Positions 1 to 35,733 of a stretch of 64,000 nucleotides of DNA are shown here, one piece after another. The DNA is from Oryzias latipes (Eukaryota; Chordata; Actinopteri; Beloniformes; Adrianichthyidae): the NCBI RefSeq assembly GCF_002234675.1, contig NC_019866.2:7297307-7361306 (forward strand). The letters run 5' to 3'. The notes beneath the pieces were generated by a model. The model had not been told where the DNA came from. It ran no database searches and was given only the letters and a program-made list of their open reading frames with translations. Both the position numbers and the translations under genes were made by a program. Within the stretch, counting starts at the first letter, position 1. Each line of letters begins with the position of its first letter.

Positions 1-3000
1 CTTTTTGTGTTCACATTATCTTTCAAATTTAGTGGTTTTCAACATCTATAAAGTAGGTCAATCTCAATCCGCTCAGCATTTTTACAGCATCTCATTTGTT
101 TTGCTGCTGTGTTTAATGGGACCCAGGTCACAGTGTTGATGTTAAATATTTGACATTTCGTGCCTCACATCACTGTATTTGTGTTTTAATGTCCCGGGTT
201 TTTTTTTTACCTTTGGAAGAACACAGACTGTGTCCTTGTTTGAAAAACAAAAATAACATTGTCTTGTCTTTGGTTTTCTGGTATCACTGGGATTTGAAGG
301 TGCAGGTGGTTTCCCCACGGGACTACTCAGCAACTGTGGAAAACTAATGGATGTGATCCGACTTCCGTTCCTGGGGCAAACAGGAAAAAAAAACTCTTTT
401 CCATCACTCTCTGAAACAAACAGGATATACTTTTTCACTTTATGTCATTTTTTACAAACGGCAATTTATTTTTTGCAGTTCAGCTTTCACAACTGGAATG
501 TGCATCTGTCTTCATCATTTTTAGGCAAGAAATAATCAAATGTGTTCCAGTGAACATTCAATTATTGTATATTTAATTATACCAAAGCGAGTCATGCTTC
601 TAAATATTAACATTAATTGTTTAGAACATTCAATTTTTCAGTCAGGGGGGCTATAAACGCCTGCTGGTCATTCAAGTCTAATGAGGTGCTGCATCACAGA
701 CTGCGCTGATAATCAGTACCACAAATGAACAGAGTTATTTGAATTAATCAGGTGATACGTTTGGCTGAAAACTTAAACAACACTAAAGGGCCAAGCTAGC
801 TCTGCTTCATCTTGATACACGTGTCAAAAACCAGAAGAAACTGATTACCGCTAATGGATTCATCACCCAAATGTGCTCAACTATTCAGAAAGCCCGGCTG
901 AAACCCATTAATATCTACAGACTTCAATGGCATTAATTTCGTCTTCTATTAACCATTATATTTTCTTAATTAGGCCAGTCTGGCTCTCAGCTGGCACAAC
1001 AAACATACAAGGACATAGATAAACTAAGTTAAGACGTAATGAAGGTCATTAGTAATGATTAATGATCACAAGCGCAAGACTGGAGACCAAATACTGAGGC
1101 TTAATGTGTGAGAACAAAGAAATTGTGAAGAGCTTAATGCGGTAAGTGCGCCGGAGATGAAAGCAATTTGTTAAAGGGGAGCTTCGATGCTGCTAATTGT
1201 TCTAATAATCATGTTCAGAAGTGAAGTTTGGCTCTTTCCACTTTGAACGTAACCAGGCACTTCACAAAATAATGCAGAGATAAGTATGTTTGTGAGATTG
1301 ATCTGCAGACAAGGACGAGCAGAGCGCCTCGGTGATGTGAATACTGAGCAATCTGAGGCTACTGAAGCCTGCTCTTACTGTACATAACACCTTGGGGCTG
1401 TAATCCAACAGATAAAGTTTCTCTCTGAACTTTCCGCCTCCACCCCAAGGAGTCATCCTGCCCTCTATTTAAAGCTGTTAGTCGTGAATCAAATATTAAC
1501 TGCCAATTTTTATTTATTTATTTATTTATAATGCTTTTCTGTCTATTTTAATAAAACATGGGCGTCACAGAGCTGATCTTCTTATTATCCCCATGTTGTT
1601 TCTACATGACAATGGTTTTAGGTGCTGCCCTATAGACACACAGCGTTTCTATGATAACACAAATGGGACATTTTGTATTAAAACTACATCTTTAAGAAAG
1701 CTTCCAGCTTAGCTGATTGAACGTTGGTGGTTAGGTAAATAGTAATTGCTGTATGCGTTATCTTTGTAATGAAAAATGAATGTTTAAGCCCATTCTAATG
1801 TCAAAATGGTTTAATTATAACATGCCGTTCAGCTCAGTTGCGTGTATTTAATGTGCAATCTAAATGTTGCATTATGTGAAGTCCTAAAATGTCATAGTTT
1901 TATACAATTCCTTTAGAAAATAATTTGACTTTATGAGTTTTTTTTTTATTTGAGATAATCCAGAGAAAATTAAACTTTCTTTTTTTCTAAATAGTTGCCA
2001 AAATTACATGTAAGCACTTGAATACCTTATTAATATTTGTGTTCATGACAGAACTGAATTTTTAAATTAATATTGTTTTGCTAAGTTATTCTGATGTTTC
2101 ATCAATACATTTTTGATGTAAAAAGATCTGTTTTATAGCATATGTCTATTTAAAGCATTTGTAGATAATTCTTGAGAGAAAAGGGGATCTTAAAAAAAAC
2201 GTGAAAATGTTTTTTTGATGCAGTTCCAAGAAATATTTAAGACTAATGTCCAGAACTAAAGGGTCATTCAGGTTGTGATCGGATCAGTTAAATTTTGCAG
2301 TGCCTCGTGATAACTTTGGTTTATATTAATAGAAAAAAACAGTTTTTATAGATTCTAAAACTTTCTTTTTATTCTTCTTTCAAATTAATCTCCATTTACC
2401 ATAGAAAATCGGGAAATGCTTCTTAAATAAAGTCTAGCCATGTTGTTTGTTATTAATATTATATTGTTCGACTTAAATTGTTAAATTTAAAATCGAAAAA
2501 GATGAGCAATCTTCTTGCAATTTTACTGGTTCTATATAATCTCTGGGTCCTTATTGCTATTTTATTCTAAGATTTTCATCGCTTTAAATGATTTTTTTTC
2601 TCCTTTTTCCCCTTAATTTGGTCAATCTAGACGGTGCAAAATGTTTGTTCCCTTTAGCATGTTCCCAGTCTTATGTGATATAAAGATTTGCATTTAATGT
2701 TGATCACGTTTGACTTGTTCTTATTTTATACCTGTTTACATGTCATGTAATTTAAGTAGCACAGAGTAATTTAGAAGAGTTTAAACTCTGAGCCAGAATT
2801 ATTTACTGGGTAAAAAGGATTTCCAATCAAAATTTAATGTGTGGATTTCTTTTGGTTGTTTTTTTTTTGGAGCACAGTCAGGAGCTGATAAGAGAGTAGG
2901 AGGTGTAAGAAATGCCTTTCAGATTTCAGCTCTCCTCTCCAAAATATTTGAATATCCCTTCTGTCAGTCACAAAGTGGCTCTGGCAAGGAAGTGTGTAAC

Positions 3001-6000
3001 CTAAAAAAAAATAAGCAAACTCCTGGGATTCCAGTATGGAGCTTTGGCTTTGTCGTGTTGCTTTTATCTTAAAAAAAAGAAATGTCTTGCATTGCTGAAC
3101 AATTGGGTGTTGTATTGCCCCTCCATTACTGAAAACTTGAAAATAAATGGAAAGTGGATGGGAGACTGGTCAAGCATGGGATTGCTAGCGGGGAGTCTTA
3201 TTCGTTCAGAATGTGGTCATCATCTGCTGCTCACACAAAACTTAAAAAACTTTCACACTGTGGCCTTATTGAATAAACTCACAAACACTAACGCTATAAT
3301 CATTGTGTCCCCCGGGGATAGAAAAGGTAAATTGCAGGCATTAGCTGTGTGAGACCCTCCTTAAAAAGAGCTTTTTTTTCTTCTTCTCCCTACTCCATTG
3401 GTTTGTCCTCCGTCTGTGTTATAGAAACACTTTCTGGAAACAATCAACAGTAGTCAATCTCAGTTGGCATGAGCTCAATCATAAATGTCATGGTAAATTT
3501 GTTTTTGAGCTCTATCTGTAATGCAGCACAGCACTCTAGTGGCCACAAGGGTATTAGTCGTGTGTTTGTGTGGTGTGTGGCTGTGTCTGTAAGGGGGCCG
3601 GTTTGAGTACAAATGTTTTCAAAAGTCTGTTTGACTGTAGGGGTTGATCTGGGGTTACCTGTGCCAACTTTATTGAGTAAGTAAGAGGAAAATGTAATAA
3701 ATTATATATGTTTTATGGCTTGAAGAAAAATGTCTAAAAGATTTGTTGCTGCTAAAGTATTTACCCTTTCCTAAAAAATAAAACTAGATGAGAAACACCA
3801 ATTGTCCTTGTTTATGGACAAAAAGTCTGTATTTCAGCTGGAAGGTGCCTTCCACCTATGCATCTCCTTTGCAGCCTGTCCCAACTGTCATTAAGGAGGC
3901 AAGGCACACCTTGACAGACCACCTGTCCATCACAAGGCCACACAAACAAAACCATAGGATGCAAAAGGTATCAGGGGGGAAAAAAGCAAACTTCACATTC
4001 CCCTGCTGTTTTCTTTTAAAAAATACAACAAAGCGTTGAAATATGGTAATCCTCACTTGTCCCATAAAGGGTTAAAGCTCAGCTATTGCCATCATTAATG
4101 TGTCTATCTTTGCATTTAGCTTTTAAAAGGAACATTTCTAAAAGTCCTCTGAGCAAAATTGTAAAATTTTGAGACAGTTTCCAAAACCATTTTTTTTTTT
4201 TACACTTTTAACAACTAAATAACACCCAATGCACGTTCTCATGCCATTTTTCAAAACTATTTAAGGATTGAAAAACTGTAACTCACTAAGCACAGTAGGG
4301 GGACATAAGTGATAATACTGACTGTTCAAATTAGATGCAAGAGTGCTGAGCGACAACTGGTGTGCCAAGAGTCCAAACTTTTTTTTTTTTTGTCTGCTTG
4401 AGTCCAAAATAAAGGAGTTGAAAAACAAAAGTGTGAAGTGGAGCACGTAGCTGTCAATATTAGCATCTTTCCAGAGTATTAGACTAAATAGAAAGTCCAA
4501 ACACAAATGCAGAGTGTTTTCTTCAGATTCTCCTCTGCCCTTCTCTTGGTGTTTTTTTTTTACTTTTAAATACCACTCCTGAAGTTCAACCATGTAAACT
4601 GACCTTCAACTCAAGTAAAAAGGTTTTACATTGAAAGGTAAGAATTACAAAAGATGTTGGGGGCTAAAATAAAATCTGCCTGAAATGTTAAAAGCATAAT
4701 TTAAAAAAAACAGAACCTGTCTAAAATTTTACATTAAATCTTATAAAGTTCAAACTTCAAGTTGGATTTTAAGAGCAAAAAGCATCGTTTTTAGATTTAT
4801 TTCATTTCCAATGACTTGAGTATGTATTGATTTGCAAAATCCCTTGATTGATTTTGATTTCATGGAATGTACTATTTCATTATGGCAGAAAACCACTGTT
4901 TATGAGCTATAAAGCAAATTCTACCTTTTTGATTGTAAAATGTTTAACAACTCTCTCTGTCAAAAATATTTGATTTTGAAGTGGAACTATGAGGGGTGAA
5001 ATCAATTTTTGCTCATAGAATTCTTTAAAAGAATATTGTCTTTTTACAATACCTATTGATATTTTCTGTATGGTCATTCAAGGACATACTTGGATGGCCA
5101 GACAGCAAAGAGAGTGGACCAATCAATTTCATACTTGCCGCTGCCTATTCTGCGTGACTAACAATTCAGCTGAGACTGTTGTACTTGACATTGTGAAAGT
5201 GTCATGCTCGTGTAGGGATGTTCTCCAGCCTGATGCTGTTTTGCGAGACTTCAATGAAGCTTCATATCCACTCAAAGAAAGTGCTGCGCAAGCACTTTTG
5301 CTAAGAGCGACATTTCCTCAACTGTTGACCTCTTCAAGAGCAGAAAAATCAAACTCAGCAGCAGTCATTTGGAGTTCAATAATTGTAAATGGCCAACTAA
5401 AACATCAGTATTCATTTTTACATGTTTAGAAACTATCCATCTGCATGATTTACTTGAGAGTAACATTAAAATTAAAAAAGGTGTTAATTAATAAAAGTCA
5501 TTAATCATGTCTTTCCTTCAAATGAGACCTTTTAATTATCATTTTAAGGGATTATTTTAAACAAAATGATGAAATGTGTGACTTACAATGACAAGTCATC
5601 TTCATTACTCGTAGCTCCCTGTGGACTTTGGACAGATTCATTCAGCCTGCAAATGACAGAACCACTCTTTACCTTCCTATTTTTAATTATTTTTTCAAAT
5701 TAAAGTCACAGCAAAAGTATGAAATTAAAATTAAGACTTTATCTGCTATACTTTAAAGCTTCATTGACAGTTAATTAAAATAAACCACCCTTCCTTATAG
5801 TTGCGTTGCAATGGAACAGATGTTTCCTGTTTCCCAATTCTGATTGAAATGTAGCGGGCCAGAGAAAAGGCTAAATTGAAAATTAAACTAAGTCACTCTT
5901 GAAAATACTTTATTAAAATCCGGCCTCATAATCCTCTCTTCGTCACAGTCTTTCCTGGGAAAATGAACACTGCAGAGGTAGACTACTCTAAGACTGAACT

Positions 6001-6380
6001 TAAATTGAGTTCATCATGAAAGCATCACAAGATTAAAGATTTCTCTGTGTGAAATAGGTCTGTAAAAAAACAATCAATAACAAACAGAAGCAACAGAAGA
6101 AAACATTACCCGTGAGTCAAATTTGTACTTGAGACACTTGTGAAAGGTTTACTCTTGTTTAAATTATCTGCTACTAGTTTTTTTTTTTCTTACCTGAAAA
6201 TAAGTCTTCTAAAGCTTCTTTCATTTTAATTTTTCTTTTTTTTTAATTAAATGAATAGAAATTTGAGCAGAATTTACTTAATAGAAAAAATATGAAGGAA
6301 CCAAATAAATGTCATTTCAGTTTCATATAATTTCAATTTTTAGATTTGAAAATGAAAAGTATTTTCAAAGTACATAATCA
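1..6380. other. Intergenic flank left of psmg3
   Basis: AT-rich DNA with many short homopolymer T and A runs. I find no open frame flanked by splice signals and with recognisable protein similarity. The only parts that stand out are a non-repetitive stretch at about 620-1260 (listed separately) and a 119-codon open frame at 5070-5429 that I cannot assign. In the human synteny block the next gene on this side would be ELFN1; none of its coding sequence was recognised here. Confidence 0.6.
620..1260. promoter_or_regulatory. Candidate conserved non-coding element
   Basis: About 640 bases of mixed-composition, non-repetitive sequence without homopolymers, rich in homeodomain-type TAAT/ATTA cores: TTAATTAG near 966-973, a TAATGATTAATGATCA cluster at 1053-1068, and CTAATTGTTCTAATAATCATG near 1193-1213. 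It contrasts with the low-complexity AT-rich DNA around it. This is the look of a vertebrate developmental enhancer, but conservation cannot be tested from one sequence. It could equally be ordinary unique DNA. Confidence 0.3.
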
Positions 6381-6456
6381 AACTTGATTTTTTTAAAGAT
6401 TAGAACAAGCAATGAGTTATGGTGGCATTGGGAACAAGTATTTAATTTCGACCCCT

Positions 6457-6600
6457 TGACGTCATCACGCACGCTACGTCCTCTCGGTTTGTTTTCATGG
6501 CGGAAGAAGCGTGACGCCGCTCTGCTAAACTTGCCAAAAGTGTTACCATTCCGCGCGTATAAACAAAAGAAACTGTAGAAAATTGGACCCGACTGGTAAG
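6457..6600 (+). promoter_or_regulatory. psmg3 promoter and non-coding exon 1
   Basis: A locally CpG-rich patch holds a palindromic CRE (TGACGTCA, 6457-6464) and a YY1/ETS-like CATGGCGGAAG (6496-6506), both typical of TATA-less housekeeping promoters. A splice donor (ACTG|GTAAGA) ends a probable non-coding first exon at 6595. The matching acceptor is at 9006-9007, ten bases before the psmg3 start codon. The transcription start is not determined; it should lie between about 6465 and 6550. Confidence 0.6.
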
Positions 6601-6674
6601 ATAATTTTACACGGACCTTTCAAAGTCGCATTTTCACTGAGGGTTTTGCATGTAGAGGTTCATCGAAGCAGGAT

Positions 6675-6688
6675 AGCTAACGTTAGCT
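6675..6688. repeat. 14-bp perfect palindrome AGCTAACGTTAGCT
   Basis: A self-complementary 14-mer 80 bases inside psmg3 intron 1, just downstream of the promoter. I recall this GCTAACGTTAGC word as frequent near transcription starts in teleost genomes; no function is assigned here. Confidence 0.6.
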
Positions 6689-6833
6689 TCTTCAGCATTA
6701 GCGCTCGTCATGCGTTCATCATATGCCTAGGCTAAGTGGTAGGTGGCATAATGATTACAAAACAATGAATATCTTCATTTGATTTATTTTCATATTTTAT
6801 CTTTGCGTTGTTTTTTTTTACTTTTCTTTTTTA

Positions 6834-8123
6834 AACAGTGATGAAAGTCTTCCGGGAATTCCCGGAAATCCGGGTTTTTGAGCAAACCGAACGTACTTTC
6901 CGGGAAATAAAGACCTGATCTCTACGGACAAATCGCTTTCCGGATTAAAAAATGGTCTGAAATCAGCTAATTTTAGCTTTATTTTCTATATTTCTCCGCA
7001 GATCGCTTCCTCTATGGTTGTGGCCATCTCTCGTCTTCCCGGCCTAATTGACCAATGACGGGACGTTTTAGTTGCTTTCGGATGCGTCGACGGGTCTGAT
7101 TGGCTCTGTCTGCACCACGTGGTCAGCGTGACTTGCTTCCCTAGAGACCAAAACTGGCGGACCCACGCTAAACTTTCACAAACACATCTGAAGAGTTTGC
7201 GATCAAATTTGTGTTAAAATAATGGCAGGCATCGTCATTATTGAGCGTGGTCACGACCTCAGTTGTGAGAAGACGATAAAAAACAAATTGAAGTGGTCTT
7301 GGCTGGAAAAAAAAAAGATTTTTAAGGTAGTGTAGGTCAAATACTTTTTTGTGTAAAATAATCTCAAAACCACATTTTGAAATAATTTCAATTTTAGTTT
7401 TGAGTTTCAGTTTTTATTTTGAATACATTTCTTTATCTAATTTATTTGTATTTCCTAATTACCATGATTTAGTTCAGTATAGTTGACATTAATTATAAGT
7501 ATTTGATGGTTTGGACCCGCACTCCCTTAAAAAATAATGTTTACAATGTTTAGCTTAGTTTGTATGTTTGTTTTGATATTTCCCAGATTACTTAGTATTG
7601 GTGTTAAAGAATTGATGTATTATGTTATAGAATTATAGTTTAAAGCAGATCCCATATTTTGATGTAATTATAGTTTGAGAAAACAGTGCAAGTGGATGTT
7701 GTACATCAGTCATTTCTAAAGCAGAAATAATGTATAAATAACTGAGGTATTTTCATAGAATATCATAGTTACTGGTGTTCTTTTTGCCATTTGGGGCTTT
7801 GATGTTACTATATTTTAGCAATTGTATGTTTTGCAGCTTTAAGGAAAAGCGTAGATTGTAGGATTGTGTTACTTTGAGCAATTTTCCAAATTCTTTTTTA
7901 GGACCAGCAAGTCCTTAATGGAGAGTCAAACTAGGGGTTTGAATGACAAATCATGATGCTCCAATTAGTCTTAGTTTCTTGATAAAGAAGTGAATAACAA
8001 GCTGCCAGAATGCACCAGAATGCATCTAAGACCACGTATTTTTCCAAAATTTCGCTCTGTGCCCGCCATATCGCTCAAAGAAAAGTTCAGGGATTTTTTC
8101 CTTACCTGACTTTCATCACTGTT
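6834..8123. mobile_element. DNA-transposon-like element with 16-bp perfect inverted ends
   Basis: AACAGTGATGAAAGTC at 6834-6849 is the exact reverse complement of GACTTTCATCACTGTT at 8108-8123. The ~1.29-kb body lies wholly in psmg3 intron 1. If the ends are CAGTG...CACTG, as in some hAT elements, the adjoining bases (TTTAAA and TTAAAT) are alike but do not give a clean 8-bp target duplication. The 5' part has repeated CCGGGAA-type palindromic motifs. No transposase frame was found, so it is non-autonomous. The superfamily call is tentative. Confidence 0.6.
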
Positions 8124-8251
8124 AAATAAATGTTACTCTTGCAATTGCATGTATTTTTCTTTGTGACTGATATTTTAATCAATTTTCCCTTCTTGTCAGT
8201 GATTTTTTTTCTCAGTGATTTGATTACTTGTTGAATTGGTTTATAAGCACG

Positions 8252-8865
8252 TTAAAGACCGACTGCAATGGAAATGTTGTTTTGTTTTGGTGTTTTAACG
8301 CGTTCTTGTAGCATTTTTCTGATAATGGAGAACAAGAAGAAAATTAGGCTTTAATTGCATTTTTGAGTGTTTATTATATCAAATTGTTGTAAATCAGCAA
8401 AAATGCCACTACAAAAAGCTTGTAGGTGTGAGGTAGAAACTACTACGCCAAGCCACAAGTTCCTGCTCTGCTTCATGATTCTGATGCATCCACTGACTAG
8501 AAACACGTATGTGTTTGTTTTCCTCATCTGATCTGGCACAAAACTGTAGCTGGATAGCCCCATTATTGCTCGTCATTTTTGTTGCACTGGTAATATTAGG
8601 TTTGGGTGTGAGGGGCTGTAAGCTAAAGGGAGAGTGCAAACAAAAGGGGAAAGGGGAAATTAGTGTAGCCTTACTCTGCACTAACGGTCCCACCCACAAC
8701 TCACAGATTAATTTCTGATCAACTACTGCTGCTCTGCAGGAACTATGTCCAAAAAAATGACCTTTTTTTTTTTTTTTTTTTTTTTGCTTAAAAACGGCAT
8801 AATCATAATTAAAAGACAATTGAGAACACTGAAGAGATCAAAATATGGTTGGAGTGGGTCTTTAA
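8252..8865 (-). mobile_element. MITE-like repeat family A, copy 1
   Basis: Short inverted ends, TTAAAGACCGACT at 8252-8264 and GAGTGGGTCTTTAA at 8852-8865, bound a ~0.6-kb body that recurs in the window. It is reversed relative to the copies at 9592, 13524, 26104, 32724 and 63691. It contains a ~25-base T tract at 8761-8785. It has no coding capacity and sits in psmg3 intron 1. Confidence 0.75.
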
Positions 8866-9017
8866 GTAACAACTTTATTATTGGTAGTTATATCTTAGAT
8901 GACAAGTTTTCTTCATGTTGTTAATATCTTACAAAATGGTTAAAACTGCAAAGTGGATCCTCTGAAAGTAATCTTAGTTCATGCATCGCTTTGGATTTCT
9001 TTTCTAGGATTTTCAAA

Positions 9018-10587
9018 ATGTCTGAACCGATCATCAGGTCAAAGAAGACGCAGAGAGAAATCAATGGGATTCCTACTGAAGTTGTCTGCACAGAGTTCAG
9101 CAATTACATATTTGTAGTTCTAACTCAGTTTGGCAAAATTGGCACGTTGGTTTCCGTCACACCTGACTCCAGATCCAATGACATCAGCACCCCGCCGTTC
9201 TCCACTAAAGTACTGCTGGGCAAAGACGAGGTACGCTCACATGAATATTGCATCAGTGCGATTACAGACGTGTTCACATAATGTCAGATAGCCTTTTTGT
9301 CACATGGGGTAACTCATTTCAGGAGGTGAAAGGGCAGGAAAGATGGATTCTGAGCTCCTCTGGCAGACTGAAGAGAAATGTGTGCCAGTGTGGAGTTCAG
9401 TGGTCTTTTAAAATTTACACAAGGAAACTAATTTCATCGCTGTATGAACTTGTCACTTTAATCGCCACACTGCAGGGAGTATGTCACTAATAGAAAAGTT
9501 AAGATTCCAAAGTTTAATTATATAGTAGTGTTTTTAAAAGTTGCAAAAAGATCCATAATCACATACATATTAGTTATAATTATCAAGTATTTTAAGGACC
9601 CACTTTAAATATTTTTTTATCCATTTTTTAAACCATTCCTATCATTGTTTTTATGATAAAATACAAAAAACTATTTTTTTTTAGGAGACAGCATGTGTTG
9701 AGAGGCAGTTGATTAGAAATTTGCCTCCAAGTTGTTGGCAGGACCTTTGGTTTGGAGTAAGCCTATCCCCTCTTCCCTTCCCATTTGCTGAGAGCTCTAT
9801 GTTTACATGCTCTCCCTCTAGCTTACAGCCCTTTACACCCCTACCCAACATTACTGATGCAACAAAAATGATGTGCAGTCTTGGAGCTATCCAGCCGTAC
9901 AGTTTTGAGCCAGATGGCAGCTCAGATGCATCAGAGTGGAGCAGTGCAGGAATCTTAGCACATTTCGTTTGCTCTTGATTTACAACGATCTGAATACAGA
10001 AATACTCAGAAAGGCAATTTTGAGCTTAATTCACGCTATATATGTCCTCCATCATCAGAAAATGCCACAAAAACATGTTAAGAACACAGCTTTCATCTGA
10101 GTGGATCTTTAATTACTTTCAAATAGAAGTCAGTTTTTTTAAGAGAATATTCTACAATCCTGTTTAGTTTCAAATTGAACCAAAATGCTATAAATACTTT
10201 CTGGAGAAAAAATAATTAATATTTTGATTGGATTTACATGAAAATAAAGAAACATAACTAATTTGAAAAGGGGGAAATTTGTATTTACAGAAAAGGAACA
10301 TGATTCAGATGTTAATGAAGCTTTTCTGTTGTTGAAAATGATGTTTACAATTTTTGGTTCTGCTTCTTTAAGAGCAATATCTGTCTGATGTGGATTTAAA
10401 AATCCTTTTGTAACAAAGTTGTGTCTTCTTCCAGCCAATGACGCATGTCTGTGCCAAGAATCTGGCCATGTTCGTATCACAGGAAGCTGGGAACAGGTCG
10501 GTCTTACTGGGTTTGGCCCTGAAGGACTCCTCCATCGAGACAATAAAGGAAATGAAAGAAGTCATCAAAAGCTGTCAAGTGTGGTAG
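9018..10587 (+). CDS. psmg3: Proteasome assembly chaperone 3
   Basis: Two coding exons, 9018-9230 and 10435-10587, joined by a phase-0 GT/AG intron, give 121 residues; human PSMG3 has 122. The start is the first ATG after the acceptor at 9006-9007. The N-terminal half carries the family pattern (EVVCTEFSNYIFVVLTQFGK, then the TKVLLGKDE block). Exon 3 gives VCAKNLAMFVSQEAGNR and ends in the characteristic C-terminal CQVW. PSMG3 (PAC3) pairs with PSMG4 in the cytosol and helps build the 20S proteasome alpha ring. No signal peptide or membrane segment is expected. The 1.2-kb intron contains a MITE-like copy. The gene lies ~1.5 kb upstream of tmem184a on the same strand, as expected from the human 7p22.3 synteny. 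Identification is from remembered family sequence and is firm. Confidence 0.96.
9592..10112 (+). mobile_element. MITE-like repeat family A, copy 2
   Basis: Starts TTAAGGACCCACT and ends GAGTGGATCTTTAA, matching the inverted ends of copy 1 in the opposite orientation. The shared internal blocks GAGCTATCCAGCCGTACAG (9883-9901) and CTCCATCATCAGAAAA (10047-10062) are present. It lies in psmg3 intron 2, so both psmg3 introns carry a copy. Confidence 0.75.
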
Positions 10588-10794
10588 ACGGCAAACATGA
10601 GGCTCAAAGTTTTTGGGGATATAGTCTAGTACAAATTTAAAGATATAAGGCTGCTATTTTGATTTTTTTTTTTTTTTTTTTAAAAAGAAGTGTGTATATT
10701 TACAAATGTTTTTGTGTTACTGCTGTATGGATGCATTATTGTGTTTGATATTGTTTCTTTTATAGCCAAACTTGTTTCATGCAGAGAATTTCAA

Positions 10795-10800
10795 AATAAA
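10795..10800 (+). terminator. psmg3 polyadenylation signal
   Basis: AATAAA about 208 bases after the psmg3 stop codon, following an AT-rich 3' UTR with a T tract at 10662-10681. Cleavage is expected 10-30 bases further on. Confidence 0.65.
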
Positions 10801-10829
10801 ATTCCTGATAAACACTTTCAAGAGGCCTC

Positions 10830-12230
10830 TTTAAATATACTTTTGTATTATTCTTTTTTTTTTCTATGATCTGTTACAGCTCTGAAACAAAAGCACTAAT
10901 TGTAGTCAGCACTTCCTATGACTCGCAGTGGAGCTGTGCTTTGTTTGCCCATGTGTTTTTTTATCGCAACTCTTTTGTCATTTTGTCAGCAAACGCACTA
11001 AAAGGTCAGCTGCACTCCCATATCCACGTTTTATGCCCAACAGAGGCTTTTGTGGAATATTGCCTTATAAGTTATCAGAAGTTTGCAGTTTTGTAAAAGG
11101 AGAGTAACATTTTGAATTGAATTCCAAAGTTGAAGGTTAGAGGCTTTGCCAACATCTTGATAGCTAACCTTTTTTTAAATGCAGTGTTGATATTTTAATT
11201 TTAGACTGCATGTCAGAAGGTGAGGAGGAAATGAATTATGCTCATATTGTTCCTACTTTGAATTTCAATTTTCATATATATTGAAGTCAATTAATACCAG
11301 AAAACTGTTGTAAAAGAAGAGTAAGACGTCACGCTAAGATAACCTAACTTGTGTTCATTGTGTTTTTTAATGAATTGCTTCTGTTTATTGGCAAGTAAAA
11401 GCAGATGTTTAAATCTTTTTAAAATGATAATGTTGATAATTTAAAAATGTCTTTTTAAATAAAAGTAAAGTGTTGAATATTTTTTTTAATTGCATAATGC
11501 AAAAGTAACTAAACTGAATGTTTTGAGTGGAGACCGATATTTAGAAGTTCAGTTTTTAATTCAAGTCAGATTATTTTTTTAATGCTTTTATGCCTATTCT
11601 TTTTATAAAGGTGGGTTTTATATATAAATTACAATTTACTGTTTGGTTTTGATTTAAAAAATCATGTTCTAGTTTAGGGTTTTCTGAAAATTGTCAGTTT
11701 TTCTTTTTTTTCCGATAGGCAGCAGTTTATCAATCATGATTGCCATTTATGTTCACAGTACTGGTACTAATCATCTGTACATTTTTTTAAATGGATGCTC
11801 ATCTCAGCAGAATTTTAGATTTGATGCTCAACTGAACTAATTAAAAAAATGTTTCCTCAAAAAGGTGAAATTTATTGTTTTAAAGAATTACCAAGAATGC
11901 AGATTTTTTAAATAAATTTATTTCTCAACAATTAATTAAAAAAAAAATCTGAATGTCTTTCTGTCGACACTAGAGAGCTGTACCACACAGTATTTACAAC
12001 AAAAATACAAACAACATTTTAGTATGATTTCAAGTAATGTTTTTGAATGTAACTTAATTTTTATAATTAAGTTACTACAAGTTAGAAGTTTTTTTTTACT
12101 TTGATGATTACCTATGTCAGTTTAAAAATGAGATGTGATAAAACATGTTGGGTTCAGGTATTTTGTGAACACATTGTAGAAACAGTTGCTGGAGTCAAGT
12201 AAAACCATTACTGTCAATGCTCTCTGTTCA
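10830..12230. other. Intergenic psmg3-tmem184a
   Basis: AT-rich spacer of about 1.4 kb between the psmg3 poly(A) site and the tmem184a promoter. Short unassigned open frames only; no RNA gene or clear repeat was recognised. Confidence 0.6.
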
Positions 12231-12241
12231 CCAAGAAGAAG

Positions 12242-12696
12242 CGACGTCATTGGCGGATGTGAGACCACGTGACTAACACTACCTGTTGATCTCCGGCCAA
12301 CTTCGCTCGTTTGTTAGGAGCAGACTGAAAGCGTAGGTGTCCATACAGGAAGTGAAGTTTCCACAAGTTCTGTCGAGCCAATTTAACGGCTGAGTGTTTT
12401 GTTTGTTTTTTATCGGGGAAATATTTGTGTTTTTTTTGTTGTTGTTTTTTCCTTAACGAGCTCGTGGACTTCGACCTCGCAGCGGCACCTGTCTCACTCA
12501 AACAACAAGGAAGGAAGTCTGTCATGCTGAGAGCGTCGCCGGTTCAATATTCAACAAATGCGGCCGGTGGGGAGATTTGAAACGCGCTAAGTTTTATTCT
12601 CCATGTTGATCCAATAACGCTGGCTTGTGACAATCCTTTGGCTCTTTGGAGACATCTAAGCAGGATAAAGCTGCTTCCCCCTGATGCCAGGACAAG
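12242..12696 (+). promoter_or_regulatory. tmem184a promoter and non-coding exon 1
   Basis: A GC-richer block with CGACGTCAT (CRE-like, 12242-12250) overlapping an inverted CCAAT box (ATTGG, 12249-12253), and a CACGTG E-box (12266-12271). The leader ends at a donor (GACAAG|GTGAGC, exon end 12696). Three upstream ATGs in the leader open short frames: 12524-12580, 12603-12617 and 12684 across the splice. The transcription start is unknown, so not all of these need be in the mRNA. Confidence 0.6.
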
Positions 12697-12744
12697 GTGA
12701 GCTGCTTGTTGACAGTAAAGCTAGAGGACAATAATACAATTTGA

Positions 12745-35733
<22,989 letters not shown>
